From: Carpediemonas membranifera
Lineage: Eukaryota > Fornicata
NCBI GenBank assembly: GCA_019828565.1
Contig: JAHDYR010000053.1
Location: 1-64,000, forward strand
Direction of reading: 5' to 3'
Length of the DNA: 64,000 nucleotides
Below, in pieces: positions 51,154 to 61,554 of this stretch; the first letter of the stretch is position 1, and each line of letters starts with the position of its first letter. The notes below the pieces were generated by a model, which saw only the letters and a list, made by a program, of their open reading frames with translations, had not been told where the DNA came from and did not search any database. The position numbers and the translations under genes are program-made.

Positions 51154-52065
51154 ATGTCTAGAGACGTTCGGCTGGGCTCTGCACGGATGGAAATGAACAC
51201 TATCACGTCAAGCACCCAACAGCAAGAGACAACGGCTTTTAAGGAAGCTTTTGAGCTCTTTATGGACAAGTACTCGCTATTCACAATCAGTAGGCTTTAC
51301 GAGGGCGAGAATAACGGTAACACAGCCAAAATCAGGGCCGATGTCCGCAGCTCGTTCTTTTCCGCTTGGCTATGCACTCAGTGTGGCAGTAAGTGGATGA
51401 TGGAGAGAACGAACAGCCTTCTTGTGTCGTTCTCGGGCTCTGTGGCAGTCGACATTCAGACGACAGTCTTCGCAGGTTTCGGTGCTGGTGATCCGTCGTC
51501 AATGTCGATCGACACCACCCTCGCACTGCTCAAAGACGTGCAGGACTTGGTTGTTTGGTGTGACATTGCTGCTAAGGTGAGGCGCATGAGACTACCGAGC
51601 GACAAGGTCAGGAAGGCGTGCATTACCATCGCACCGACGAGTGTGGCCAAGAGGGCTTACGCAATCGTCAGCCATCCTACTGCTTTCACGGTCTGGTGGG
51701 AGCACTATGCCCTTCGCAAGATTTCTCCTGAAGTCTTCAAGGACTTTATTGACTGGGCCAACTTTACGAGCACAGCCGATCTCGTCACTGGAGAGGTGAC
51801 TGCTGTTCAGCTCACTGACACTGTGATGCACTATGCCATAGACTCTATCTCCAAGTTTGAGTCCGGCTATCACCTCACCAAGTGGGAGGAGCCGTGGGTG
51901 ACCAGAACTTGGCAGAAACCGTGCGAGGCGACTGCAGACGCCAAACAAAACAATCTGGTCGAAAACAAAACTACTCGCAGCTGGTATTGTCCGCAGCCTT
52001 CGCCTCAGGCTCGAAAGCTGTTGGAGCAGTTTACCCGTAGCTCCTTTACTCGGTTTGGTAAGTAA
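51154..52065 (+). CDS. Unknown 303-aa protein, intact copy
   Basis: ATG 51154 (MSRDVRLGS) directly follows the array repeat. The protein has WLCTQCGSKW, a single CxxC, mixed helix and strand, and ends FTRFGK. No family recognised. The terminal GGTAAGTAA includes a GTAAGT followed by ATAG 31 nt on, so splicing at the very end is possible but would add only a few residues. It converges on the 426-aa gene. Confidence 0.6.
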   Translation: MSRDVRLGSARMEMNTITSSTQQQETTAFKEAFELFMDKYSLFTISRLYEGENNGNTAKIRADVRSSFFSAWLCTQCGSKWMMERTNSLLVSFSGSVAVDIQTTVFAGFGAGDPSSMSIDTTLALLKDVQDLVVWCDIAAKVRRMRLPSDKVRKACITIAPTSVAKRAYAIVSHPTAFTVWWEHYALRKISPEVFKDFIDWANFTSTADLVTGEVTAVQLTDTVMHYAIDSISKFESGYHLTKWEEPWVTRTWQKPCEATADAKQNNLVENKTTRSWYCPQPSPQARKLLEQFTRSSFTRFGK

Positions 52066-52089
52066 CACTGATAAATCAATGGATATAGT

Positions 52090-53370
52090 TTACTCGTCAG
52101 GCTCTTCGACCTGAGGAACTGCCCCAGTTGAGACAACTTCCTCATCAGCTGTTCCAATCGCCTTATAAATGACAACTCTTCTGTCATCGCCCTCAAACTT
52201 CTTCTGGATGAGCGTGGTGAGGGACGAGTCATCCTCGGCAGGGGTGTCAAGCAAAAGATTCTTCAGACCAACATCCATGACAACGTTGGTGTAAGCGATG
52301 GTGTCAGGCAGACAGTGGCTCGAGAGCAGGTCCCAGAAGAGATTGGGGAAGAGAATCATGTATCTCACCACGAGAATATAGTGTCGCGTGACGGTCCCAG
52401 GGTCGATGAACAACATCGTTGCCATGGAGTCACAAATCGACTTGACCATGCCGGCGTACGTCGCCCTGTAATTCCACACCTTCCGAGTTCCATCGATAAG
52501 TTCTCTGGTGGGTCGCATCAAGGCCTCGCTAACCCTAGCCTGCAGTACCTCCAGCTGCTCGGTCGGGACGATGCAGTCGTCGATGGCCACACCGTCATTC
52601 TCCAGCTCATTGTAGAGCTCCATCTGATATGCCACCCATGCGATGTTGCAGATGCGCTCGACACTCTGGACCCTCTCATTCCGAATGACCGACTTCAGGT
52701 CCGACTTGGATATAAACTTCAGCTCCCTGGCGCCGGCTGCCTCAAGCTTGGTGGAACTAGCCCACGAGCTTAGGAACTGCTCCACATCAATCTCACTGGT
52801 AAGGAAAGGAAGCTTGCGCTTCGGCGCCTTGGCGCGGGCAGTGGGAGTTATGGCGGATGCGGATGCACCAGTGTCGGCGATGGCCACAGACGAGCTACCA
52901 ACAGAGCCAGAAGAAGCTGCCTCGGCGAGGGACATGGAAGGGACAGCCGAGCGGGTGCCAGAGCACGGTTCATCGGCTGAAAGCTGTCTGGCAGCAGAAC
53001 CGGTGGGAGATGGGTCGGCGAGGGATATAGCGGCGTCGCCAGCTGCGCGCCTGGCTGCGCGCAGGGCTCGGTCTGAAGGCTTGGCAGGAGAACTAGAATC
53101 GACTTGCTCTGCGCAATCGGCGGAGCGAAAGCGCTTTTCAGCAGGTTGCGGAGCTGCCTTGCGCACAATGGGCTCATCGCGTTCCTCTAACACGTTAGAA
53201 TCTGGAACAAGCTCAAGAGCGGCGCGAAAGAGCTCCTCGGCACGTCCACGGGCGGAATCGTTGAAACGGTTGACAACGAGGACCGATTTCTCAGATAACT
53301 TGTCCCGTCGCATACGATAGGACGTACCAGTGAGGCAGTGAAGCTCCTGAAGCATGTAATTGCTTTCCAT
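52090..53370 (-). CDS. Unknown 426-aa protein, copy 2
   Basis: Differs from copy 1 by at least one substitution in the Ala/Ser-rich region (DPSPTG here, GPSPTG there). Intact. It has the same convergent arrangement with the 303-aa gene. Confidence 0.6.
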   Translation of the reverse strand: MESNYMLQELHCLTGTSYRMRRDKLSEKSVLVVNRFNDSARGRAEELFRAALELVPDSNVLEERDEPIVRKAAPQPAEKRFRSADCAEQVDSSSPAKPSDRALRAARRAAGDAAISLADPSPTGSAARQLSADEPCSGTRSAVPSMSLAEAASSGSVGSSSVAIADTGASASAITPTARAKAPKRKLPFLTSEIDVEQFLSSWASSTKLEAAGARELKFISKSDLKSVIRNERVQSVERICNIAWVAYQMELYNELENDGVAIDDCIVPTEQLEVLQARVSEALMRPTRELIDGTRKVWNYRATYAGMVKSICDSMATMLFIDPGTVTRHYILVVRYMILFPNLFWDLLSSHCLPDTIAYTNVVMDVGLKNLLLDTPAEDDSSLTTLIQKKFEGDDRRVVIYKAIGTADEEVVSTGAVPQVEEPDE

Positions 53371-53496
53371 GTCGATTCCAGCAATGCGCGAAGAACAAGA
53401 ACCTTGGGAACAACCATGGGAGCACCAGACGTACTGTTTACGAAGGCAGATGGTAGGCCAGGGTCCCCGGTCGATTCACCATGGCCTCTTCAGCGT

Positions 53497-53900
53497 CCTC
53501 ATAAATCTGAATCATCTTCTTGTCTTGCTCCCGATGTTGTCATTGCTGTTTTCGTGTCCACAAGCATTCCAGTCTCATTATAATGTTTATTCAGTACCAA
53601 ATCATCCTTTAGTGACGGGCATTCTCATCTGCATTGCCGAGAAAAAGAGTTGATGTTGATTAGATGGTGACGAATGCATTACCGGACATTTGACGCGCAC
53701 AACCTGCTTAATACTGCATAAAAGCATCGCTGATCGCTTTCTCTTCTGTTCTTCAACGCCCAAGGAGCGGCTTCCAGGTCGGCAACGGTTGCCGACCTGG
53801 ACCCGTGCAGTTTATGCTTTTTCGGCCAACCGACGAAGTCAAGCTTGGCCAAGACACATACTGTGTACAAGGACCCTGGCAGGCTAGTTACGCCGCTCAG
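53497..53900 (+). repeat. Array repeat copy 4
   Basis: 404 bp with palindrome at 53774-53800. Its right end reads CCGCTCAG as in copy 1 and is followed by the acidic ORF rather than the 303-aa ORF. Confidence 0.9.
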
Positions 53901-53931
53901 CCTCTGCATCCAGTTGATAATCACTCGCCAT

Positions 53932-54489
53932 TTACTTCTGGTGCTTTTCCTGCTCTCTCTTCTCCATCACGTCGTCATACTCGGCCCTCGTCAGCCTCAC
54001 AGTTGTCATCCCGGCATCACGGATGTGCTCAAAGGCCTCAACGGGCAGCTTCGGCATCCCGTCCTCGCTGTCGCTGCTGCTGCCCAAGTCTGACTCGCTC
54101 TCGTGATAGCGGCGAAGGCGAATGCGTCTGCTGGGCACCCTGGTCTTCATAGCGTCATAGAGCGGAGCGAGCCCACTTCCATTGGCCCCGCTACGGACAC
54201 CCTCATCGGTATCTCTCTCAGACATATCACACTCAACCTGTTGTGACTGAACAAATGACAGGTTGTCGACGAGGCTATCCTCGGCATCGCTGTCTGAACT
54301 CTCCTCATCCTCCCACTCTCCTTCCAGCATCTCCAACCCGGCCTCATCGTCAAACTCGCCCTCCACTGCGGTCTCCGGCATCTCTGCCTCGCCAGCTGTC
54401 TCGTCAAACAGCGCCTCATCGTCAGACTCACCCTCCCCGTGTCGACCCCCATCGGGATTACGCTGGTCGTGGAGCTGGACCATCCTCAT
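53932..54489 (-). pseudogene. Truncated acidic ORF, copy 2
   Basis: 185 aa, almost identical to 47334-47855. Starts MRMVQLHDQR, a segment that is internal in the YR-like gene at 58447, so this is a 5'-truncated copy. Confidence 0.75.
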
Positions 54490-54592
54490 CCTGAGCTTTT
54501 TGTAAAGCCACCAGGTCGGCAGAGCTTAAGGTAATCCTGGCGCCCTCATCCTGGCGCCTCATCCCTGGCGCCGTCATCCCTGGCGTCCTCTC

Positions 54593-54915
54593 CCTCATAA
54601 ATCTGAATCATCTTCTTGTCTTGCTCCCCGATGTTGTCATTGCTGTTTTCGTGTCCACAAGCATTCCAGTCTCATTATAATGTTTATTCAGTACCAAATC
54701 ATCCTTTAGTGACGGGCATTCTCATCTGCATTGCCGAGAAAAAGAGTTGATGTTGATTAGATGGTGACGAATGCATTACCGGACATTTGACGCGCACAAC
54801 CTGCTTAATACTGCATAAAAGCATCGCTGATCGCTTTCTCTTCTGTTCTTCAACGCCCAAGGAGCGGCTTCCAGGTCGGCAACGGTTGCCGACCTGGACC
54901 CGTGCAGTTTATGCT
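54593..54915 (+). repeat. Array repeat copy 5, right-truncated
   Basis: Stops at GTGCAGTTTATGCT, then unrelated DNA. Palindrome at 54871-54897. Confidence 0.9.
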
Positions 54916-55098
54916 CGCAACCAAAGTTGGTCACAGTTTCAATGATACGTGTTAACAATGCAACATAGACGGGTAAACACTGGTGTGAACTAATATATCC
55001 TCGCTAATTCACGTGACGTGAGTGATGTTGCACTTGTGACTATGAACAGACTCCTAGTTAATAGTACCGATCAAATTACCGAATACTTCATGTCATAT

Positions 55099-57150
55099 TT
55101 AGTTCTTACGTCTCCTAATCTTCACCTGGGTCGGCTTTGAGACCTTCCGCAAAGTTGCATGTCGACCCATCAACTGTATCACGTAGTTGATGTCGAGCCT
55201 GGCGCACTCCGCCCTAAAACTCTCCAGCGCTCTACTCTGATCGCCATCGAAGGGACGCCGCACTGTCAATGCATTGCCCTTCTCGTTACGGTAAATGTGC
55301 GTGATCATCTTCTCATCAATGTTGACAAGCATGGTCGGCTTCCCTGTCATCGAAGTCCACACTCTGATTGCTTCAACGCATGCCCATCTCGTCACTGTCC
55401 CGTCACTATTGACGTGCCCAGGAAACAGCTCATCCAGAAGCTCTATCTCTGTCATCTTTGAGAATACGGCCATGGTCCTTGCGTGGGCGAGGAGCGTCTG
55501 GCGGTAAGCTGTCGCCTCATCCTCAGCCTTGAGCTTCTGCGACAAGGGCAATTTGCGTCTGAACGCAGTAAATGTTCTCAGACCCGACATCATCATCAGG
55601 CAGTGAATGATGCAGTTCCCATAACCCAGGGTCGGATACGTAGGCCAACCTGAACTCGGAAGCCTTGTCGTGATGATCATGTCGAATGCCACAGTTCGGT
55701 TGTAGCGGGTTGGGTCAGACCTGGCGTTGACCACTCTTCCGCTCTCCTCGGTTTCACCCTCCTCCTCTGCCCCACCCTCCTCGTCTGACTCGGCCTTCTC
55801 TTCCTCCTGCTCCTCCTCTGACTTACTCTTGGCCGGAGAGTGCTGTGCGATGATATCCTTCATCTCAGGCGTAAAGTTGAGGTCTATGGGGTCTGCCAGG
55901 TCATTCGGAGCGGTTGCTTGTGCAGACGCTGAGCAAACATCCTCGTCGTCGCCGGAGTTGCCGCCCTCGAGGTCGCCAAAGTGCAGCTCCTCCATCAACT
56001 CATCCGCCACTGGCTCCTCTTCCTCCTCTGACTCGACCTCCTCCACTGGCTCCTCTTCCTCCTCTGACTCGACCTCCTCCACTGGCTCCTCTTCCTCCTC
56101 TGACTCCTCCTCCGAGTCCTCTGGCCTGGCCTTCTCGGGCTCGGTGGTGATGGCCTTGCGCTTCACAGACATGGCTGCCTGCGCCTCGTCCGTATCGCGT
56201 CGGGGGCAGGAAGTCCTGGAGAGCGTGCCAGACTGTGGCGGGATGGGGCTGGCGGCGAACGAAACATCGCAGGAAGCAAGGTACCCAACGTCATGCTCAT
56301 GATGGATACGCCTGCACTCAAGAAAGTGGTCTCTTCTCTCGTCAGTCACCTGCTTCGTCAGCCGCTCGACCTGCTCCTTGAGAGATTGGATCTCCGTCTT
56401 CTGAGCAGAGATCAGACTGGCTGTCACGCGACGTACGACTCGAGCTTCAGCAGGGAGTCTCGTGGTCAAAGTCTTCTCGCCAGTAAGCGCCTGAGTATCG
56501 ATCTGGTCGGCCCAGAGATAGCGCTGAAGCACGTGGTCGGCGTGATCCTCGCCGGGACAGGGGGCGTTATCCCTGCGGGCCCGCACACGACGAGTACCGC
56601 AGATCTCATCGTACACTCGCTCCCATACCACGTCATACTTGGACTCGCGCGTGTATTCCATCTCCTTTTCCAACTCCTTTCGGTCTTCCTCATCGGCCAG
56701 CTTCATCATCTGAACCCGAGTACAATCCCTGATGTCCTCGTCCTCCTCCTTCGCGAGTTCACACTCAAGCCTAGCGTTTGTCTTCATTCTAGCCTCACGA
56801 ATGCTCTTCTTCACCCGAATACGCGCGCTCTCCACCTCGCCGTCGTACAGGTGCGTGAAGGTATCCCCGCCGAGGACCTGCTTCAGTGTTTTCTTGTGTT
56901 CCCCTGTGACTCTTTCACCCTCATTCAATTTCATCGTCGCCATAAACTGCGCCTTAAGGTCCTTCTTCATATCTTCCGTCTCCTGGCGCGTGAGGCGGAA
57001 GAACGTGGCAATACGCTTGAGATTAACACCTGTGTAAACAATTTCGCTCAGTAACGTACGTTCCTTGATCACAGTAGCGAGTAAATCGCGCCTAGGCAGC
57101 AAAAAGCGCGCGAAGGACGTCGCATTTGCCTTTAGCGCTTGCAGCTGCAT
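55099..57150 (-). CDS. Coiled-coil, acidic, OTU-like cysteine protease candidate (683 aa)
   Basis: The N-terminal third is charged and helical (coiled coil likely). The middle is acidic with a 12-residue repeat (EEEEEPVEEVES) and the motif FTPEMKDIIAQHS shared with 2122-3703. The C-terminal ~170 aa has GYGNCIIHCLMMMSG, resembling OTU DGNC (Asp replaced by Tyr), then WACVEAIRVWTSMTGKP and a final INYVIQLMGRHATLR that could supply the His. OTU proteases cleave ubiquitin chains or polyproteins; activity is inference. An upstream ATG at 57220 (MLDLFTWLEE) joins in frame if a 28-nt GT..AAG intron (57182-57155, with CTAAT) is removed. Confidence 0.55.
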   Translation of the reverse strand: MQLQALKANATSFARFLLPRRDLLATVIKERTLLSEIVYTGVNLKRIATFFRLTRQETEDMKKDLKAQFMATMKLNEGERVTGEHKKTLKQVLGGDTFTHLYDGEVESARIRVKKSIREARMKTNARLECELAKEEDEDIRDCTRVQMMKLADEEDRKELEKEMEYTRESKYDVVWERVYDEICGTRRVRARRDNAPCPGEDHADHVLQRYLWADQIDTQALTGEKTLTTRLPAEARVVRRVTASLISAQKTEIQSLKEQVERLTKQVTDERRDHFLECRRIHHEHDVGYLASCDVSFAASPIPPQSGTLSRTSCPRRDTDEAQAAMSVKRKAITTEPEKARPEDSEEESEEEEEPVEEVESEEEEEPVEEVESEEEEEPVADELMEELHFGDLEGGNSGDDEDVCSASAQATAPNDLADPIDLNFTPEMKDIIAQHSPAKSKSEEEQEEEKAESDEEGGAEEEGETEESGRVVNARSDPTRYNRTVAFDMIITTRLPSSGWPTYPTLGYGNCIIHCLMMMSGLRTFTAFRRKLPLSQKLKAEDEATAYRQTLLAHARTMAVFSKMTEIELLDELFPGHVNSDGTVTRWACVEAIRVWTSMTGKPTMLVNIDEKMITHIYRNEKGNALTVRRPFDGDQSRALESFRAECARLDINYVIQLMGRHATLRKVSKPTQVKIRRRKN
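56011..56110. repeat. 36-bp in-frame tandem repeat in the acidic region
   Basis: About 2.7 units of CTGGCTCCTCTTCCTCC... encode EEEEEPVEEVES on the minus strand. Confidence 0.85.
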
Positions 57151-57220
57151 TGATCTTGGTCATTAGCTCCTTCTTCTCGAACTCAGTGGCTTCTTCCAGC
57201 CAAGTGAACAAGTCTAGCAT

Positions 57221-58115
57221 CGTATATCGCCAAGAGACGTTAAATGGTTACTAAAAGTTTATGTATATCGCCTGCGGCTTGTAAGCACTCACACCGTGAC
57301 TACCACCAGCCGTCATCACACCCCTAGCCCTACCCACACGTCCATTCTCGCCGATGCTGATTAAATCGTCCGGCCAGCGAGCCGGGGCCTTTCGCAAATT
57401 TAATATGGCCAAGAGACGTTATCTGCGGCTGAAAAGAGCCCCATATAACCCCCTATGACGTTATACGGAGAAATCATCGCCGATTTTCACGTTTCGGCGA
57501 GCTCCGGCCAAGGGGTCCAGGAGTCAGCTTTTGGGGGAAGGTCTGTGGTGCTATAACGTACCTCGGGACGCACTGTGGAGGCCCCTAGAGTACTCGGTCA
57601 TGGCATGTCAGACCAAGGGTGCCTCAAATCTGGCCCCATTCAGGATGCTCCCCCTAAATGTTCCGTTGCAAGCGTCTGACGGGCGTTCTCTGGATACCGA
57701 CCAAGATGGAGGTCACGTGGATGAACGGACGATAATTACGGTATTCTGGCCATGCCTGGTACTCTCAAATCATCTGTACTGCTCTATGCTCCATTTATAG
57801 TTCATATCGTTTCGTCCTGATGGACTTTTGGTACTTGATGTTGTTTAGAGATAATTGTTGCTTTAATGATGCTCTGCGCCCGCATACTGATGTTTCTTAG
57901 TGATATGTGCATGCCTGTATCGTTAAAGCCGCCAGTATTCTTCCTATTCTTCAGTTCGTCATTTCGGTCTCGTTGCGAGCATAAAGTGCGCGAATGCGCG
58001 GGTCAGTTCACCCGTTTTCAGCGAAGCTGATGCGACAACACAGAGGCAAGCGAATCCTTTCACCTCAGGCGTTGCCAAGAGGCCGTTGTCTGCCAGGATC
58101 TATAAGCAGTGATGA
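57221..58115. other. No supported gene
   Basis: Only short ORFs (for example 57531-57800) without features. It lies upstream of both the OTU-like gene (minus) and the YR-like gene (plus), so it may hold divergent promoters. Confidence 0.4.
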
Positions 58116-58445
58116 GATATACGGATTTCAGACTTTCTGCCTGCACGACCTCAAATGTTGACTCCCCTCGGCACCGAAAAGGCACCTATATCCATGAATA
58201 CCCTCTACAGTGATGTATCCACCCGATAAATGGATTTCAAATTTGTCGGGTCTCATGATAAATGGATTTCAGACTTTCGTACTGTTGGCCATCTGAGAAT
58301 TTATGAACGACCTCTAGAATATTTTGAAATGCAAGAACGTGCCTATGGCACTCTTTTGTACCCCTGAACACGGTTTGACCACTGTTTTGGGCATTTGGAG
58401 AGATTCGAATTTTTGTGCATGACGAAAGTCTGAAATCCGTATATC
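58116..58445. repeat. 22-bp perfect inverted repeat just before the YR-like start codon
   Basis: GATATACGGATTTCAGACTTTC (ends GATATACGGA and CAGACTTTC) at 58116-58137 is exactly inverted at 58424-58445, one base before ATG 58447. A third copy of the core, GGATTTCAGACTTTCGT, lies at 58264-58280, and GATAAATGGATTTCA repeats at 58225 and 58257. Confidence 0.85.
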
Positions 58446-58446
58446 G

Positions 58447-59834
58447 ATGGAAGGAAGCCCGCAGGAGATGGAAACAAGCATTCAAGACGTGAAGAATGCT
58501 TGGTTGTGCACCATCAGCAAGAAATCTTCCCGGAAAGCGGCCGCAAACAACCTTTCGCGGTTCGTTCAATTCGTACAACGTGAGCGAGGGAGTACCGAGG
58601 ACGAAGCGCTCTCCGTGATCCGATCCGAGGAGGTTAGATCGCTTGTGCCCGGTTTTGCTGCATCATTGAACAAGGCAACCGCTGCTGTCACTCTCAGTGC
58701 CGTCAACTCATTCCGAAACTCCGGCAGAGACAATGTCAAGCCGCTTGGGCAGTTTGAGCCTGTCGCATCGGAAGCTATTGTCCGACTAGTCTTCCCCTAC
58801 AATGCGCTGGCTCTTATCATCAGCCACACGGGCATGACTGCCACATCAGCCCGCGATATTGATGTGAGCGAGCTCCAGATTCCCCCGGAACTCTCTGACT
58901 GGTTGCTATTCACCGGGGCACCATCTGCGATGTCCGCTGTGATGCCTAGCACCTTCTCGCAGGCTCTCAAGTCGGTCGGGCTGAGTGTTAACCAGCTTCG
59001 CTATGCGCCCACTGTGCATGTCGATCTCAATCAGCTCAAGAAGCGGGTGATTGAGACACAAAGACGGACTGGCAGGCCCAGGGATCCGATCAAGGTTCGT
59101 AAGGTCATTAAGGACAAGCGCATCAGCCTGACCGATGAGCAGTTCAGGCATCAGTTGGCGTCCAGTCACTTAACGACCACGCGGCGCCCAACGATCCTCG
59201 ATCTCAACCCGGAGATCCGAAGCTCTGCTGACCTGGTGCCGCCGACGCTCGATGACTGGCTTTACAACAAGCTCAGGATTAGGATGGTCCAGCTCCACGA
59301 CCAGCGTAAGCCCGAGGGGGTCGACACGGGGAGGGTGAGTCTGACGATGAGGCGCTGTTTGACGAGACAGCTGGCGAGGCAGAGATGCCGGAGACCGCAG
59401 TGGAGGGCGAGTTTGACGATGAGGCCGGGTTGGAGATGCTGGAAGGAGAGTGGGAGGATGAGGAGAGTTCAGACAGCGATGCCGAGGATAGCCTCGTCGA
59501 CAACCTGTCATTTCTTCAGTCACAACAGGTTGAGTGTGATATGTCTGAGAGAGATACCGATGAGGGTGTCCGTAGCGGGGCCAATGGAAGTGGGCTCGCT
59601 CCGCTCTATGACGCTATGAAGACCAGGGAGCCCAGCAGACGCATTCGCCTTCGCCGCTATCACGAGAGCGAGTCAGACTTGGGCAGCAGCAGCGACAGCG
59701 AGGACGGGATGCCGAAGCTGCCCGTTGAGGCCTTTGAGCACATCCGTGATGCCGGGATGACAACTGTGAGGCTGACGAGGGCCGAGTATGACGACGTGAT
59801 GGAGAAGAGAGAGCAGGAAAAGCACCAGAAGTAA
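58447..59834 (+). pseudogene. Tyrosine-recombinase-like gene with acidic tail, one-base deletion
   Basis: The N-terminal SSRKAAANNLSRFVQFVQ region is like a YR core-binding domain. ALALIISHTGMTATS then ARDIDVSEL matches box I with Thr in place of catalytic Arg. A later MPSTFSQALKSVGLS helix precedes NQLRYAPTVHVD, where HxxR would stand. A basic segment and then a long acidic C-terminal tail follow to 59834. At about 59329 ACACGGGG lacks one A present in ACACAGGGG at 60420, so tail and body are now in different frames. Related to 44196-44858. It appears to be the parent of the three truncated acidic ORFs. Confidence 0.55.
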
Positions 59835-59866
59835 ATGGCGAGTGATTATCAACTGGATGCAGAGGC

Positions 59867-60269
59867 TGAGCGGCGTAACTAGCCTGCCAGGGTCCGTGTA
59901 CACAGTATGTGTCTTGGCCAAGCTTGACTTCGTCGGTTGGCCGAAAAAGCATAAACTGCACGGGTCCAGGTCGGCAACCGTTGCCGACCTGGAAGCCGCT
60001 CCTTGGGCGTTGAAGAACAGAAGAGAAAGCGATCAGCGATGCTTTTATGCAGTATTAAGCAGGTTGTGCGCGTCAAATGTCCGGTAATGCATTCGTCACC
60101 ATCTAATCAACATCAACTCTTTTTCTCGGCAATGCAGATGAGAATGCCCGTCACTAAAGGATGATTTGGTACTGAATAAACATTATAATGAGACTGGAAT
60201 GCTTGTGGACACGAAAACAGCAATGACAACATCGGGAGCAAGACAAGAAGATGATTCAGATTTATGAGG
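59867..60269 (-). repeat. Array repeat copy 6 (inverted)
   Basis: Full-length, opposite orientation to copies 1-5, directly after the YR-like gene. Palindrome at 59966-59992. Confidence 0.9.
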
Positions 60270-60372
60270 GAGAGGACGCCAGGGATGACGGCGCCAGGGA
60301 TGAGGCGCCAGGATGAGGGCGCCAGGATTACCTTAAGCTCTGCCGACCTGGTGGCTTTACAAAAAGCTCAGG

Positions 60373-60930
60373 ATGAGGATGGTCCAGCTCCACGACCAGC
60401 GTAATCCCGATGGGGTCGACACAGGGGAGGGTGAGTCTGACGATGAGGCGCTGTTTGACGAGACAGCTGGCGAGGCAGAGATGCCGGAGACCGCAGTGGA
60501 GGGCGAGTTTGACGATGAGGCCGGGTTGGAGATGCTGGAAGGAGAGTGGGAGGATGAGGAGAGTTCAGACAGCGATGCCGAGGATAGCCTCGTCGACAAC
60601 CTGTCATTTGTTCAGTCACAACAGGTTGAGTGTGATATGTCTGAGAGAGATACCGATGAGGGTGTCCGTAGCGGGGCCAATGGAAGTGGGCTCGCTCCGC
60701 TCTATGACGCTATGAAGACCAGGGAGCCCAGCAGACGCATTCGCCTTCGCCGCTATCACGAGAGCGAGTCAGACTTGGGCAGCAGCAGCGACAGCGAGGA
60801 CGGGATGCCGAAGCTGCCCGTTGAGGCCTTTGAGCACATCCGTGATGCCGGGATGACAACTGTGAGGCTGACGAGGGCCGAGTATGACGACGTGATGGAG
60901 AAGAGAGAGCAGGAAAAGCACCAGAAGTAA
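60373..60930 (+). pseudogene. Truncated acidic ORF, copy 3
   Basis: 185 aa, same as the tail of the gene at 58447 but without its frameshift and lacking the recombinase-like body. Preceded by the GGCGCCAGGATGA minisatellite (60270-60335). Confidence 0.75.
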
Positions 60931-60961
60931 ATGGCGAGTGATTATCAACTGGATGCAGAGG

Positions 60962-61270
60962 CTGAGCGGCGTAACTAGCCTGCCAGGGTCCGTGTACACA
61001 GTATGTGTCTTGGCTAAGCTTGACTTCGTCGGTTGGCCGAAAAAGCATAAACTGCACGGGTCCAGGTCGGCAACCGTTGCCGACCTGGAAGCCGCTCCTT
61101 GGGCGTTGAAGAACAGAAGAGAAAGCGATCAGCGATGCTTTTATGCAGTATTAAGCAGGTTGTGCGCGTCAAATGTCCGGTAATGCATTCGTCACCATCT
61201 AATCAACATCAACTCTTTTTCTCGGCAATGCAGAGGAGAATGCCCGTCACTAAAGGATGATTTGGTACTA
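60962..61270 (-). repeat. Array repeat copy 7 (inverted, truncated)
   Basis: Ends at ATTTGGTACT, then unrelated DNA. Palindrome at 61062-61088. From 61271 to 61554 no gene is seen. Confidence 0.9.
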
Positions 61271-61554
61271 ACAGGCTTTAATAAGCATGTCAAGCCTGTG
61301 ATCACGATAACAGCCTTCAATAACTACATCAAGGCAATACATCAAGAAGATTGTTTAAAGAGACGGCGGGGAGCAAGATGCAGGGAGAGCGGCAGGGAAA
61401 CGAAGGCATGGGGACAGGAGCCCGAGAAGAGCGCCTGGAGAACGGTGAGGAAGAACGGCGGGGAAGAGCAGCCGGGCGCATGGTACACACATCTGTCATC
61501 ATGTGGCATCAACATTGCCACAGTGGTCAACTCAATAACAAGCAATGTCTTCAT

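Larger units (their letters stand above)
47996..53496. repeat. Two tandem 2.75-kb units
   Basis: Unit 1 (47996-50746) and unit 2 (50747-53496), each consisting of the array repeat, the 303-aa ORF (+) and the 426-aa ORF (-). Corresponding positions are offset by 2,751 then 2,750 bp, because of the one-base insertion in unit 1. Only a few other substitutions are visible (for example at 50264 and 50698). Confidence 0.9.

Noticed and set aside
47056-54915. Array repeats as LTRs of one retrotransposon
   Set aside because: No gag, RT or primer-binding site lies between them, the enclosed genes are convergent, and copies also occur inverted.
57531-57800. 89-aa ORF as a gene
   Set aside because: No motif, no homologue in the window and no coding-like context.
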